64,000 bases of DNA from Anisodus tanguticus (Eukaryota > Streptophyta > Magnoliopsida > Solanales > Solanaceae), in the NCBI GenBank assembly GCA_034509755.1, contig CM067553.1:45204110-45268109 (forward strand), given 5' to 3'. The translations under genes and the position numbers were made by a program. Shown piece after piece: positions 10,871-24,326 of the stretch (position 1 is the first letter of the stretch; each line of letters opens with the position of its first letter). Under the pieces are notes generated by a model. It was given only the letters and a program-made list of their open reading frames with translations. It was not told where the DNA came from and did no database searches.

Positions 10871-13800
10871 AATTGAGGCCCTATTTTTAATGTCACCCTA
10901 TTTGTGTAGTAACAACTTATCCACTAAAACATTTAATGCACAAGTCGGAACTTTACTAAATTAGTTTTATATAATTTCCTACATATTATATAAGTTGCAA
11001 AAAATTTAACAAAGTCAGAATCATTCATTTGAAATCTTTCTTTGATCTCCCATAAATATATGAAGATAATGATAAATGTAGCTACCTTGGCGGTTATTCG
11101 TCGAGAATAACGAAAGAAGATAGCTTTAACATTTATTCAATTAAACCATATTTTAGTTGACAAATTACATAAGCAAATTTCAAGATTGCTAATGCAAGAA
11201 TGCTCTTAAACTGCATGCCTAAAAATTAAAACAAACACAGTGATTGAAGTAAATATCATTGGTTATTGGACAAAGAATACATATAAAAAAAAATTCATAT
11301 GTTCAAGTCAAGAAATAAGTGAAGAAAACTAATACATGTGAAAAGAAAAAAGTAAATTTCATTGAATGAAAGTCTTAGTTGAGAATTCATGACAGCGACC
11401 AATTTGTTGTCTGCAAGACAAAAAACTCCGACCATTGATACCTCTATATACAGTTCTTAAAAATTTGATTGCTTGTGGGGCTACTGCAATATTGAATACT
11501 CAAGACAAGAAGGGTGAAGCTTGACTAATATGATCAATGTTTTTTCCAACAAAGTCTTACAATGCCTCAATTTATAGAACAATATGAAATACCAAATCAT
11601 CATGTCATGAATCAGGCTACTAGTTACTTAGGGGTTATGATAATAAGAAGTTGTGGGGTAATGGAAATAAAGACCATTAATTTTTTACATTAAAGGATAT
11701 AAATCAATGGAGGAGTAGTAATTGACACATTTATTCTTATATAATTAAAAAGTTAGGAAAATAGTAGAAATTGTCAAAAAAATGAGAAAAAGATATATAG
11801 AATCTTTGGCCAAAGAGAGGTGACACATCACTCTTCTATCTTTATATTATATACTAGTGTATTTTCCTGCGCTTCACACAATTATTAAAAGTATTAATTT
11901 ATATTATTTAAGAAGTTAAACAAATTATTTTACTGTTAAGCTATTAAGAACATAACTTATTTTTATTTTAATTTCATGCATATTCTAAATATGTAAATAT
12001 AACTGAATAAATAACGATCACATCTGTAATAAAAATTTAATTTGTTAACTATCGTGTTCCGAATCTCGGCAACTCTTTTACGAATGTAGAGAGTAATGGG
12101 AAGAGAATTCTCAAAGATATGTCACAAATGTGTGATTTGAGTTTAATACAAATGTGATTCTCCATGTCGATCTTCTTTTTTCTTTTTATTTCATCTCTCG
12201 TTTCCTTAATCTTTTTATTCAAGTTATTTGAGACTGAAGCGTAATTGTTGTTGTTGTCTTGCTTCCTTAATTTTATCTTTTTGCCACTTATCTTTTAAAC
12301 TCTCGTGTTGTTTAACATGTCTTTTTTTCTAGAGCAAAATTTTAGCGACAAAAAATAAGAAAAAATGTTTAACAAAAGTCATTAATCCATCTTATTGACG
12401 TTCCTCAATCTGTGTTAATCAATGCTAAGTCGTAGACGTCAGATCAAGGAGTAGGATTATCTTTAGTATTTGACGTTTACTTTGTCAAAAGTCGTTGGTT
12501 TGATAAGCCTTTTCATTTCTTTGTTTAATCTCATTCAAAAATACGAACCAATCCTATTTGAAGAATATAAATTAGTGCTTGGAATTTTGCAATATTAACC
12601 AAAATTCATGTTGATAGAATAAAGGGAACATTTTATTGTTCATATGTTTGCCTTCAGATACTACAGTCTTCATACAAATAATCTGTTAAACACAAAAAAT
12701 AAAATTAATTTAAATGCTATACTAATAGCAAAATTAGAACTTAGTATAAGCAAATCATTTGAATCTTGAATAAAGCTTCCAAGTTTAAGATTTTTAGTTG
12801 AAGCTTTATCATTCGGCTGCTATATCATCTACTTGACTGGACAATTTATGCTAGTATTCAAGAAAAGAACAGCAAAAAAAGAAAAAGTAGATAATGTTCA
12901 AAATGTGATTTTGATCTGTGTATACTTGAATAAAACAGAAAAAGTTAATAGGTAAGGACACTTGTAAAGTATCTTGTTGGACACCAAAATAATTAAGCAC
13001 CTGTAGTAGTCGCACACTTATATAATTTCTAAATTATACCTGCAATAAAATGTACGTACACTTGAAGAAGGCTGAAAATAATAATTGATGAATCCACTTG
13101 AGGCAAATGTAAAGAGATTCAATAGCATATAAAACTAACAATGAATAAAAACATCCTATAGTAATTTTTTGTACTTTCAATTGTATTCGTACAACTATAT
13201 GAGAAAAAATCTAAAATGAATGAAGACAACAGATTCAAAATAACAATATATGAAAAATAAAATACATTTGAAAATAAGACATATATATATTTGAAAAATA
13301 AGGAACTACGTATAGATGCAAAATCAAGCAAAAAACTTACCATACCAAATCAAATGCTCCAAAGACAACTAAGCTACCACAGTGGGCAAAATATCCTACT
13401 TTGGGACTGAATTTAACCTCCATTTGCTAAATATTCCTAACGTAACATATGTATTAATATTGTATAATTTATTGAAGAGGAAGATAAAGAAACATACACA
13501 TGTATATGCATTACTTACCACGTTTACTTAGAGAATAGGAGTAGTAGTATTTAGTACCCCCAAATTCCACTGCTTTTGTACTCAAATTCCACCAGAAATC
13601 CATTTCAATTAAGTCTTAGTTGAAACTGTTGGTTTTGTGAGAATTTTGAAATGGTGTTGTCTAACATAATTAATAAGGGAGTTGAATGATTGTTTTTCAG
13701 TTTTTTTACATAGCAGATAAATGAGAAAAAAATAATAGAAAAGCCAAAAAAAAAGGAGAAAAAAGATAAATAGCATTCTAGGCGGAGGTGACACATCACA

Positions 13801-14200
13801 TTGTCTATGCCTAGCTTTATATATTATATAGATAGATTGATTGATGGATTGGCAGTGTTAAGAATGTCATTCATATATATATATAACTATGTAAAAGAAC
13901 TAAACAATAATCAGCTCATAATCACTGAGCAATGATTCTAGTGAGGGGCCAAGTAATTTCACTTTAAAGTATTTAACATGTTGCATTTTGTAAAGCTCTG
14001 ATTGTGAACTCCTTTTGATCATATCTGCTAAATCTATACAAGCCAAGATTTAATAAAATGATCTGTGTTGGACTTTAGCAAAAACTAAGAATCACCATTA
14101 AACATGCCAAAATTTGGATGGTGCACTGGCATGCCTCTTGGAAAGCATAATGTAGTGAATTTGGTTAAGGACCGCAATCTTGAATGAAAATTTTATGCTC
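10871..14200. other. Intergenic DNA, no gene recognised
   Basis: AT-rich sequence without a convincing open frame. Two related blocks carry 'aggtgacacatcac' followed by a 'ctttatattatata' type tail, one near 11808-11865 and one near 13785-13845. They may be ends or copies of a small repeat. A short hairpin, gttattc/gaataac, lies near 11092-11110. Confidence 0.4.
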
Positions 14201-14299
14201 GTAAACTATAATCCTCCTTGGCCAAGTTCCAGTTAAATTAATTTGGCAAGTTATCAACTACCGCATGTTCTCCAGACCACCAGGTGGCTTCCACTGAAG

Positions 14300-17200
14300 T
14301 CATATCTGTCTCAAGCTACATTTCAACTTCTCCGATTCAAGCTCTTGTTTCAAGGACTCGAGTCGTTCAAGTAAGTCAATATTTTCCTGGTGAAATCAAA
14401 CAGCATAAATAAACTATTAATTGATCTGTGAAGATGCTGATAACCACTTCCCACGTGCAAGGGGCCTCCACCGACCAACACAAGAAAGAAGAAGAAAGAG
14501 CAAACATATGCAAAGAAAATTGTCTCAAACATTCACCTTCTGCAGCAGGTCCAATTTCTTCTTAATGCTACCAGCACCATCCTCCTTCAACAATTGCTTA
14601 ATCTACACAAACATGTTAACAAACTAGTAAATGAGGTGCAACGGTTAACTCACTTTCTAAGTAAAGCAGGCAAGGGAAGAATTGGAACTTTTAAAATGCA
14701 GGAGTCGTCCAAACATAAAGATGTCTATAATGCACCAAACATGCCTCAATAATCAAATCACGTGAAACAAAAGATTTTCAATTGACTATGAACTTAATGC
14801 AGATGACATGTTCTATGTCTTGATACATAACATGGACGAGCCAATAGCAAACAGCCAAAACAATGCATCAGTGCTCTTTACACAGATCAGGATGGACAGA
14901 ACTAAGAGGGGCTCAAGGAACAAGATAATGAAAAGCAACAGCCAACGGGAACTTCAACATTTGGCTCAAATTTAATTGACCTATTCCATTCTGTCTTCCC
15001 ACTTATTTGAATGTTCTAATTTTGCATTCGAGGATAATATCAAATACACAACATCTATTCACTTCTCATAAAACTAGGTGTCTCTCTGTGAGTGAATATT
15101 ATATAAAGGAAAGGTAATGATATCAATGTCATAGTTCTCCTTCACCTCATTCCTCTCGAAATTACGTATTACCATTAGCATTACCATTAGCAGTAACTTT
15201 TATCTTTTCCCCTATTTGAGCAACATATATAAACAAGCATCCGTGACATATAAATCTGCTACCAAACAGAATTAGACCAGGCTGTTCCTCAGGTTTTCCT
15301 TATGACTTCTTGATAATTATATTCCACAGTTCCTTTCTTTTCTGAGAACGTAACCAGGAGTCACTGATTCCTTAAATCTTGGGCATCATCAGGTACACCG
15401 GTGCAAAACAATTCCTTCTAGAGCTAAAATTTTGTCGTAGATTAACCCTTAAAGATTACAACAGGATCTGGTAGCAAGACTAACCATTCTCCAACTAATT
15501 TGATTAAGTCGGAGAATCTTCATAACTTATGTCTACTAGTTCCCTCTCTCATCTTCAGTTTTAGACAAGATCAACTTTAACCAGAACTTGGCAAACTAAT
15601 TCTACTTCTTCACCACCGTTAGAGTAGTAGCTAAAGGCCTTACATCACCTCTGAAGTCACTACTTTCAGGTTTAGTTCATCCTAAACTGTTGACCTGTTT
15701 CCTAAATGACAAGATTTGTATTCCTCAAATATTCAAACTAATATAAAGGGATACTGTTTTCCATTAGATCAAATTTTATCTAATATCACTCGACCTTTTT
15801 GCTCCTTGATAGTTAACCAGGTTCATTCAAAACGAGTTATTCACATCCTCTCAGCATGAGGAGGTGGGGTACCAAAGAAGAAGAAGATGCACTTTCTTTT
15901 TTCCAAAGAAGAATATGCATTCTTCATTTCAAACTAGACGTACTCCGAAACCAATCTCAATTGTATAAGCAATCTGTAAGATATAAATCCATCACAAGAC
16001 CAACAACTGCAAGAAAGGTAGATTGCATATATTGTTCATTCATGTTCAACAATGCTAGTATGCAAGGATGTGTCAAAGTCCTCGATTGAGTCAACACGTT
16101 CCGAATAAAGTCCTTTTTGAAGCTAATAGGAAAGTGATTACAGTTTATATAAGTCTGGATGGCTATCGAGTGGAGGTGAATACTCCCTATCCCTCTTGTC
16201 CCTACTCGGCCATCTCCATTTATCTGATTTTCATTTAGCAGTTGGAGGTTCTCCTAAGAATGACCGCTTCTTTTCCTCAGAAGAAATTAATTTAGTGTTG
16301 GTGGTGTCAGAGAGAGCGAGAGAGAGGGGGGAAGAAATAACACACGCATACACGCAAAATTATTTGAGCCTTCTTTTCCCTTTCTTCCTAGGAATAAAAA
16401 CAAATGAAAGATTCACTGCCCTCTGGCTTGTTTGAAATCACCATAAAAGTTTTATCAAATATTTGATGAGGAAAAGATGAGAGCTATCATATTTTTTTAT
16501 AACCGTGGTGTCCGGCCGGCTTGCGCACCTCGACTAATTAGGGGGTACCTACTACCTTCCATCAACACAAGTACCGGTAACTCTGTCCACCAAGGTTTGG
16601 ACAGATGGGAAGATAATCACCTAGTGTTTTTGTCTCTACCAAGAATTGTAATTGAGACCTCATGGTTTTTAACCCGCTCATTGACTACTAGGTCACACCC
16701 TTGGGTACATGAGAGCTAATTGTTGAGAATGAAAAAGGATCTGCAGTACGGTACCAAATCCTAGGGCCATCAACTAATTACCTCCTCATAAAGAAATGCA
16801 TGACCAAAAAAGATGCACATCGCCAAAGCAGTGCAGGAAATGCACAAGCCTATTTACTTGGTTGTTCCAATCTTTAATTGGAAGAGAAAATGGAAGGAAA
16901 CTTTCTGAATCAAACTGTGTTCTAATAAAACAAAAAAAAAGGCAGCCCGGAGCACTAAGCTCCCGCTATGCGCAGGGTCCGGGGAAGGGACGGACCACAA
17001 GGGTCTATTGTACGCAACTTTACCATGCAGCAGAGACTGTTTCCACGGATTGAACCCATGACCTCCTGGTCACATGGAAGCAACTTTTCCAGTTACGCCA
17101 AGAATAGAGAATAAATCATGATTGAATTGAAAAGGAATCTCAGGCTTGAACTATACAGAGAAATCACTTTTACAATATTTATTGTCGTAGTTGAACCTGG

Positions 17201-19941
17201 AATTTACGAGATTCATTTAACAAGAAAGAACTCATGCTGCAAAGAAAGGAGGAGGCCAGTATCTAAATGTTACTCAGGGGAAACACAAAATTTGCTTAGC
17301 ATAGGCAGACATATCATACTAGAAAAGGTGGATATTTCCTTTTATTTGGGTAAATATGTGATTGCCTAGTTAATATTCTTGATTAAGGTGATACATTTAC
17401 TTGGTTAATAAGGCAATAAGGTGTTACATGTTGCAGAAAACAATATAACAACGGCAGTTCAAGGGCTTCGCTAGATATATTAAATACTTATATCAAACGT
17501 CTATGGTGATTTTCTCACCAACGTATTATTAATTCTGAATGAAAGATGCCTACCTTAATCAGTTCCCTTTGGCAGGCGGAAGATTTCACTTCCTCATCAT
17601 CGTATCTTTTTCTCCACACGGCAGATTCATCCATTGCTTCTCTACTAGCAAGATCAAACTGTCTCCTACAAGAAACCAGGAACAAAATACTTAGCCAAGC
17701 AGTAAATAGCATCAGAATTCTCTCTTAATGAGAAAGTTGGATTTTTAATCTAAAATATGCTCATGTGTTTGATTGCCAGCAATTTTAGACTCAAGCTGAG
17801 AATACGGAATGATTAACAACCTTGGTCTTGTAAACACAATTTTTTATTTATTTCAATCAGTACTTAACTTGGAAGCGGTTTTGCTTTGGCAACCTAAAGA
17901 GAACAGTACAATATGCTCAAAACATTCTAGTAGAAACTAATTCTAATTGTTCTGATATATGCTAATAACAACTATCCTATAATCAAAACCCAAGGCAAGT
18001 CACCTGTTATAAAGCATTTGAAATGGGGTTTCACATGTTTTTCGCACCTTAGGGAACTTAGGCATGTATTCCAATTTCATAAACTCATAAGGGTAACAGA
18101 TAAAGAGAAGTTAAAAAACATGAAAACCATATGAGGCCATTTACTCCTAGATTTTTACTTGTAACAAAAAAAAAGGTCTCTCGACTCCCTTCATTGAACT
18201 TAGATGACATTAAGTGGTTTAAGCAAAAACACATCCGTTCTGCTCAGAAACTAATACATAAGACGGAAATGTACAGAACCAAGTGGATACTACAAAAGCA
18301 AAGTAAGTTATTAAGTTTCAGATTTTTTCATTCCCAACCTCAGTTGACAATCAAGTCCAGGACTCCAAATGGGGCATTCAAAATTGGTTTTCCGTTTGCT
18401 GGTTACTCGAGCAAGAAAAGAAAGACAAACACTTCTCTTGGGTGGTTACCATAATTGAATACAAACAAGAAACCTACATCCCAATGTTGGATACAAGTAA
18501 AGGTGATTGCTTTTTAAATTTTCTCGCTTAAAAGTTAAGATTAATCAACATCCCCAACTAGTCCTGTTTCTTGAACCATACCCAATATTCCCAGCAATGA
18601 AACAAAGTAAAATCCATTTCCAATCATTTTCTTAATCCATTTCTGTGTGCAAAGACATGATCGGTTTTTGGAGGTAAAATCAAGCAAGAAAAGAAAGACA
18701 AACACTTCTCTTGGGTGGTTACAAAAAGGAAACCTACATCCCAATGCTGGATACAAGTAAAGGTGATTGCTTTCTTTAATATTCTTGCTAAAAAGTTAGG
18801 ACTAATCAACATCCCCAACTGGTCATTCTGTTTTTTGAACCATATCCAATTTTCACAGCAACCAAACAAAGTGAAACCCCATTTCCAATCAGTTCTTAAT
18901 CCATTTCTGGGTGCATAGACATGATCATTTTAAGGTACATTCCAATACTGGATACAAGTAAAGGTGATTGCTTTTTTGTTTTCATTGTTCTTGCTTAAAA
19001 TTAAGATTAATCAACATCCCCAACTAGTCCTTCTGTTTCTTGAACCCCACCCAATTTTCCCAGCAACCAAACAAAGTGAAATTCCATTTCTAATCAACTT
19101 TTTTGACTCATTTGTGGGTGCAAAGACATGATATTTTTAAGGTACATACAAAAGATTAAGCAAGAACATTAAGAAAAAGGTTACCAATATTGAATACAAA
19201 CAAGAGTCCCACATTCCTATGCCAGACACAAATATGAAGATTGGTGTTTTTTAACATTCTTGATTGAGAGTTAAGATTAATCAACATTCCTAACTAATCC
19301 TCCTGTTTCTTGATCTACACCCAATTTTCTCAGCAACCAAACAAAGTGAAAATCCATTTCTGGGTGCAAAGATATGATCTTTATTAGGTACATTCCAATG
19401 CTTTTTTTAGAATGTAATAGTAGGTACATTCCAATGCTGGATACAAGTAAAGGTGATTCCTTTTTTTCTCTTCAAAAGTTCTTGCTTAAAATTTAGATTA
19501 ATCAACATCCTGTTTCTTGAACTACACCCATTTTTTCCAGCAATCAAACAAAGTGAAAATTGAAGTAAAATAAAGGTTACCAAAATTGAATACAAAACAA
19601 GAAACTTACATTCCAATGCTGGGTACAAGTAAAGGTTATTGCTTTTTTAATGTTCTTGCTTAAGATTAATCAACATCCCCAACTAGCCCTCCAGTTTCTT
19701 GAACTATGCCCAATTTTCCCAACAAAAAAACAAAGTGAAAATCAAATTTCAAATCAGTTTCTTGGTGCAAAGACATGATCTTTTTTAGGTAAAATAAGCA
19801 AGAAAGAAAGAAGAAGAGTTACCTGAGTAATTGAGTTTCAGTAGAAGAGAAATTGTAGTCAATAGTCCAAAGCCTCAAGTAAACAGCTAAACCCATCACC
19901 ATAACCACACCAAGTCCCACCAACATTTGCTTTCTTCCCAT
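14300..19941 (-). CDS. Small membrane-anchored coiled-coil protein, four exons
   Basis: Four exons join into 127 codons plus stop: 19941-19823, 17665-17554, 14602-14537 and 14386-14300. All introns are GT-AG (ctcag|gtaact, tgtag|gagac, attaag|gtaggc, tgtag|attaag, cagaag|gtgaat, accag|gaaaat). Residues 5-25 (QMLVGLGVVMVMGLAVYLRL) form one membrane helix after a basic MGRK start. The rest is charged and heptad-like (RRQFDLASREAMDESAVWRK, then LLERLESLKQELESEKLKC), ending SLRQI. The predicted topology is a short N-terminal anchor with a cytosolic or lumenal coiled coil. I know similar short uncharacterised plant proteins but cannot assign a function. Intact frames and exact splice sites argue that it is a real expressed gene. 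Intron 1 carries a minisatellite and intron 2 two SINEs. Confidence 0.85.
16497..16715 (-). repeat. tRNA-derived SINE in intron 2
   Basis: Read on the minus strand, the head at about 16715-16640 resembles a tRNA promoter: 'tgacctagtagtcaatgag' as A-box region and 'gaggtctcaattacaa' as a decayed B-box region. The body contains the 'ggtggacagagttaccggta' and 'cgaggtgcgcaagccggccg' stretches known from plant Au/Solanaceae SINEs, and it ends in an A-rich tail at the left. It is antisense-free with respect to the host gene, since both are on the minus strand. Confidence 0.65.
16928..17103 (-). repeat. TS-type SINE (Solanaceae) in intron 2
   Basis: On the minus strand it starts with 'tggcgtaactggaaaagttg' (A box) and has the B box 'ggttcaatcc' (17056-17047). 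The body follows with 'gtagacc'-type GTACGC and 'ggcccc/ccggggaaggg' blocks typical of the tobacco TS SINE. An A run at 16930-16939 borders the distal end. This family is a lysine-tRNA-derived SINE restricted to Solanaceae and relatives, and is the best single clue to the organism. Confidence 0.8.
18400..19800. repeat. Imperfect minisatellite in intron 1 of the four-exon gene
   Basis: A unit of about 180-280 bp recurs five or six times. Each unit contains 'ggatacaagtaaaggtgatt' (near 18488, 18748, 18950, 19438 and 19621; degenerate near 19226), then 'cttgcttaa', 'attaatcaacatcc', 'ttcttgaac', and 'cagcaaccaaacaaagtga'. A block with 'aagaaaagaaagacaaacac' occurs at about 18412 and 18680. The array stops about 20 bp before the exon 1 donor. 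Confidence 0.85.
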
Positions 19942-20399
19942 CTTTCTCTCCAACCTCTGCAAACGTGTGAACCTTGAAAAAAAGTACTTGGGAAATAAAA
20001 TGCTTAGCTTACTTTAATTTGGGATTTACTACCAAATATTACAAAGTTAATGGCAATTGGTTTTAGACTTTCTTTAACTTAAGAGTTAATCCACTTTACC
20101 CATAACATTTAAAGGTGGGGAAAGATACCCTCTCCGCCTATTGAATGGGAACGATATCCTTATATCATTTTTTCCGATGGAGTTAATTGATAAATTGACA
20201 TTTTCTCAACTTATCTCTTATTTAATATTATATTTGATTGAGAAAAAATAGTGCATTAATGTCATTTACTGCCATTTTATAGGTTTTATGTGATTTAGAA
20301 GTGATTGGAAAAAAACAAGTAATAACAAAAGTGGTTAGAGGGGGAAATAGGTAGATTTGCAAATCTGAGAATTTGGGACTGTTTTAGTCTTATTTTGAT

Positions 20400-21312
20400 T
20401 GGAAAAATTATGGGAGTATAATAGCAAGACTTTGGGAGAAATATTTATGATCTTTGGATTTTTTCAATTCTTGAAAACTAGGGTTCATCCACCCACACTT
20501 TGGAAGAGAAGATTGGAGCACTTTAATGAGCAAACTCTTAACCCTTTCTTAAATTCTTTGTTATGTATTGAATATTTAAGTGTGTAGTATTTCATTCCAA
20601 AGCTTGAAACTTGTTTATGAAAATATGCATCGTTAAAGTTTGGATTGATTCTCTTGTTTTGTATATGTATTGAACAATTTATATTTCTAACAAAGTGGGT
20701 TGATGTTTTCTATTTACTCTTCGTACTTTAATGTCTTTTAATGGTGGCCAACATTAATTGTTCCTAGTTACTTTTACTTTGCTTGGAAAAGAGAGTAAGA
20801 GTTAGAAAAATAGTAAATATCAAGGATTTGAGGTTTTAAACCTCGTCTAATAACTTGAGCTAGGAATAAGATAGTTAACTTGAAGTTAAATTGATTTTAA
20901 CTACACACTCTGAGGCTTAGAAGAGCTTAGGATGAAATTCATTGATTTGGTTGGAAGACTTGCAATGAGATCTTAGAAATCATTATCTACTATATAAGCT
21001 CACTCTTAGTTGTAAAATCGTGAAATACATTAGATCGTTACTTGAGAGTAATTTCCCTTATATTCATGCTTATGGCCATTGATCATTTTACTTGTTTTCT
21101 AGGTTAGTTTATATTTTTGCATTAGTTATAATCTTTCTTAAAATCAAAATATTATCGAGTGTTTGGCTTAGCTTAGAAAGTGATAATTGCTTACTTTCTT
21201 AATCGCTTTTATAATGTTCTCCGTGGATTCGACCCCAACTCATAGTTGGGTAAATTATATTGCGACGATCGTGTACACTTTCTCTCTTTGAGTAGTGGAT
21301 TTGGACATTATC
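20400..21312 (+). repeat. 5' LTR of the second Ty3/gypsy element
   Basis: Shares long blocks with 26870-27776, for example 'ttgttatgtattgaatat', 'aagtgtgtagta', 'gtttatgaaaatat' and 'gagctaggaata'. It ends with 'ggacattatca' just before the primer-binding site. The copies are clearly diverged, so the insertion is old. The left boundary is approximate. Confidence 0.7.
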
Positions 21313-24300
21313 AATTTTGGCGCCGTTGCCAGGAAAAACGATTTACAATTTTGCAATTTAGTGTAATTCTCTACCTTAGTCTATATTTCTCACTCTTTTG
21401 TTGTTAATTGGTGGGTAGGTGTGATGGCTTCAGATTCCGATTCCAATAATAAGTTCGTGGGGGCACGAGACGCTGCTATTCAACCCCGCTACTTCAAAAA
21501 AATGCAAGTTTCCACCTCAACACTACTCTACTCCACCTACTCAACACCAAGGGCCTATTTGGTGGTCTTGCAATCAATAACCCAAATAGGCACCTTCGAA
21601 ACTTTCTTGGGGTATGTTCTACCAACCATCAACCCAATGTCTCAAGCGAGGCCATCAAGTTGAGGCTTTTTACCGTTCTCTCTCACGGGGGAGGCCACCG
21701 CTTGGTTGGATGATTTTCCCGCCGATTTGATCACAACATGGACGAAGTTGATTGATGCTAAGAAGTATTTCCCTCCATCCCGGATGTTACAACTCAATGA
21801 TGAAATCAATAACTTTCGTCAACTCCCTAATGACCCACTTCACAACACTTGGACTAGGTTTAAAAAGAAGGTTAAACGTTGTCCAAATCATAGATTATCA
21901 GATAGTGTGCTCCTCCAAATATTCTATAGGTCACTTGACTCGGTCAATAAGTCGATGGTGAACAATTTAGCGGAGGGGCCATCATGGATACTTCATACGA
22001 TGTGATGAGTGCTCTACTTGACAAGTTAACATAAACAAATGAAGCTTGGCATACTAGAGAGTCGGAAGTGGTTGGAGGAAGTTCTTCCAAGAATTTGTTG
22101 TCTAGAGAGGCACTTAGGAAGGAAGAAGAACAATGGCTAATTTGATCACGCAAATGGATCTTCTCACGAAATATGTTACGGAGAGCAGGATCGAAGAAGG
22201 TTAATGCGGTTGGGTCTTGTGAAGGAGGTTCACCGGATCAATAATGCTACCAAGTGTTTGATGAGAAGGCGAATTTTGTGAATAATCAAATGAGGTTTCC
22301 CCGCCTAACTACCAAGCTCCTAATCAAGGAACTTGCCAGCAAGGTCAAGGAATCAAGGTTGGAACAAGGAGCAAGGGGGCTCAAGTTAGGGGAACAACAG
22401 CCAAGGGGGTTACAACAACAATAATTATAACAACCATCGAAGCGACAATCCGTATGTTCCACCTAAGGGAAGCCAACAAATATCGAACCAATCATCCACA
22501 AATGACCCCGCTAGTTCAAAGATCGAGGATATGCTTTCAAAAGTATTACAAAAAGTAGAATCAACCGACACCTAGTGAAGGATGATATGAAGAGTATGAG
22601 GGATGGCATGAGTACGATGGGACAAGTGGTGACTTCACATTCCACTTTAATCAAATAACTAGAGGCCCAACTTAGTCAAATTTCGGCTACCCTCAACCAA
22701 AGGCAAAAAGGTACACTCTCTAGTGACAAGGTGGTCAATCCAAGAAATGGTGATCATGCTTGTAAAGTCATTACTATTAGGATTGGAAAGGTACTTGGGG
22801 ATGATAAGTTGATGAATGAAGAAGAGGTTGTTGATGATGAAGCACCTATTGTTGAACCTATTGTAGTTGGTGAAGAGAGTGTTACTAAGAAGAAGAGGGC
22901 TAGTATTGAAAAGACCATTGTCATTGAAAAAGAACTTGCAAAAGATGAGATCCCGAAAGTGATGGCTCCTATTCCAAAGTCCCCACCTCTATTTCCTCAA
23001 AGGGTAGTCAAGAAGAAGGATGATGGAAGTTTATTAAATTCATTGAGAAATTAAAGCAACTTTCCATTAACATTCCATTAGTTGAAGCCCTTGAACAAAT
23101 GTCGGGCTATGCAAAGTTTATGAAAGATCTTGTGAGCAAGAAAAGGCAATCTAGTTTTGAGACGACGGATGTGACGCATCATTGTAGTGCAATTGTCACC
23201 AAGGCACTAGTTCAAAAGAAGGACCCCGGAGCATTCACTATTCCGTGCACCATTGGGACCTACAGGTTTTCAAAAGCTTTATGTGGTCTTGGAGCAAGCA
23301 TTAACTTGATCTCACTTGCAATTTTCAACAAGTTGGGTTTGGACACTCCCCGTCCCACAACTATGAGGTTACTTATAGTGGATCGCACCGTAAAAAAGAC
23401 GGTTGGTATTCTTTTTGATGTATTTGTTCGTGTGGATAGATTTATATTTCCGGTCGACTTTGTTATTTTAGATTGCGAGGTGGATTTTAAAGTTCTCATA
23501 GTCTTGGGACGACCATTCTTAGCCACAGGGTGACATCTTGTTGATGTTGAGAGAAGTGATAATTCTTGATGACCAATGAAGAGATCACATTCCATATTTG
23601 CAAGTCAATGAAGCAACCGGCGAACATGAGTGTGGTGTCGGTTATTGATACTATAGATGAAGTCGTGAAGACTACCATTGCAAATGAATATGTTGGTGAA
23701 GTGTTGGAAGCGGTGTTAATGAATTATGATGGAGAAAATTATAAAGAATTTGAGAAGACGGTGAATGCCTTAGTTGGATTGGGGTTATATGACTACAACC
23801 CCAAGAAGCTTGATCTTGACCTTGAAAACCATGCAACTCCTCATGCCAAACCATCCATCATTGAACCACCCATTGTGGAGCTCAAACCTCTTCCTTCACA
23901 CTTGAGATATGAGTTTCTTGGTCCAAACAACACTTTACCCATTATAGTTTCAAACCTATTGACGGAATAGCACGTGAAAGATTGTTGGTTATCTTGAAGA
24001 TATATAAAAGGGACATTGGATGGTCAATTGCATATATTCGGGTAATTTCTCCCGGTATTTGCACTCATAAAATCAAGCTTGATGAAGAATGTATTCCTAG
24101 TGTTGAGCATAAAAGGAGATTGAATTCTCATATGCAATAGGTTGTGAAGAAAGAGATAATCAAATAGTTAGATGTTGGTGTCATATACCCTATTACGGAT
24201 AGTGAGTGGGTGAGTTCGGTCTAATGCGTGCCAAAGAAGGGTGGTATTACGGTGATTCCTAATGAGAAGAATGAATTGATACCAACTCAGACGGTTACCG

Positions 24301-24326
24301 GTTGGAGGGTGTGTATGGACTACTGA

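Noticed and set aside
15856..17369. Several plus-strand open frames of 77-85 codons
   Set aside because: They lie in intron 2 of the minus-strand gene; two of them cover SINEs, and none has a domain.
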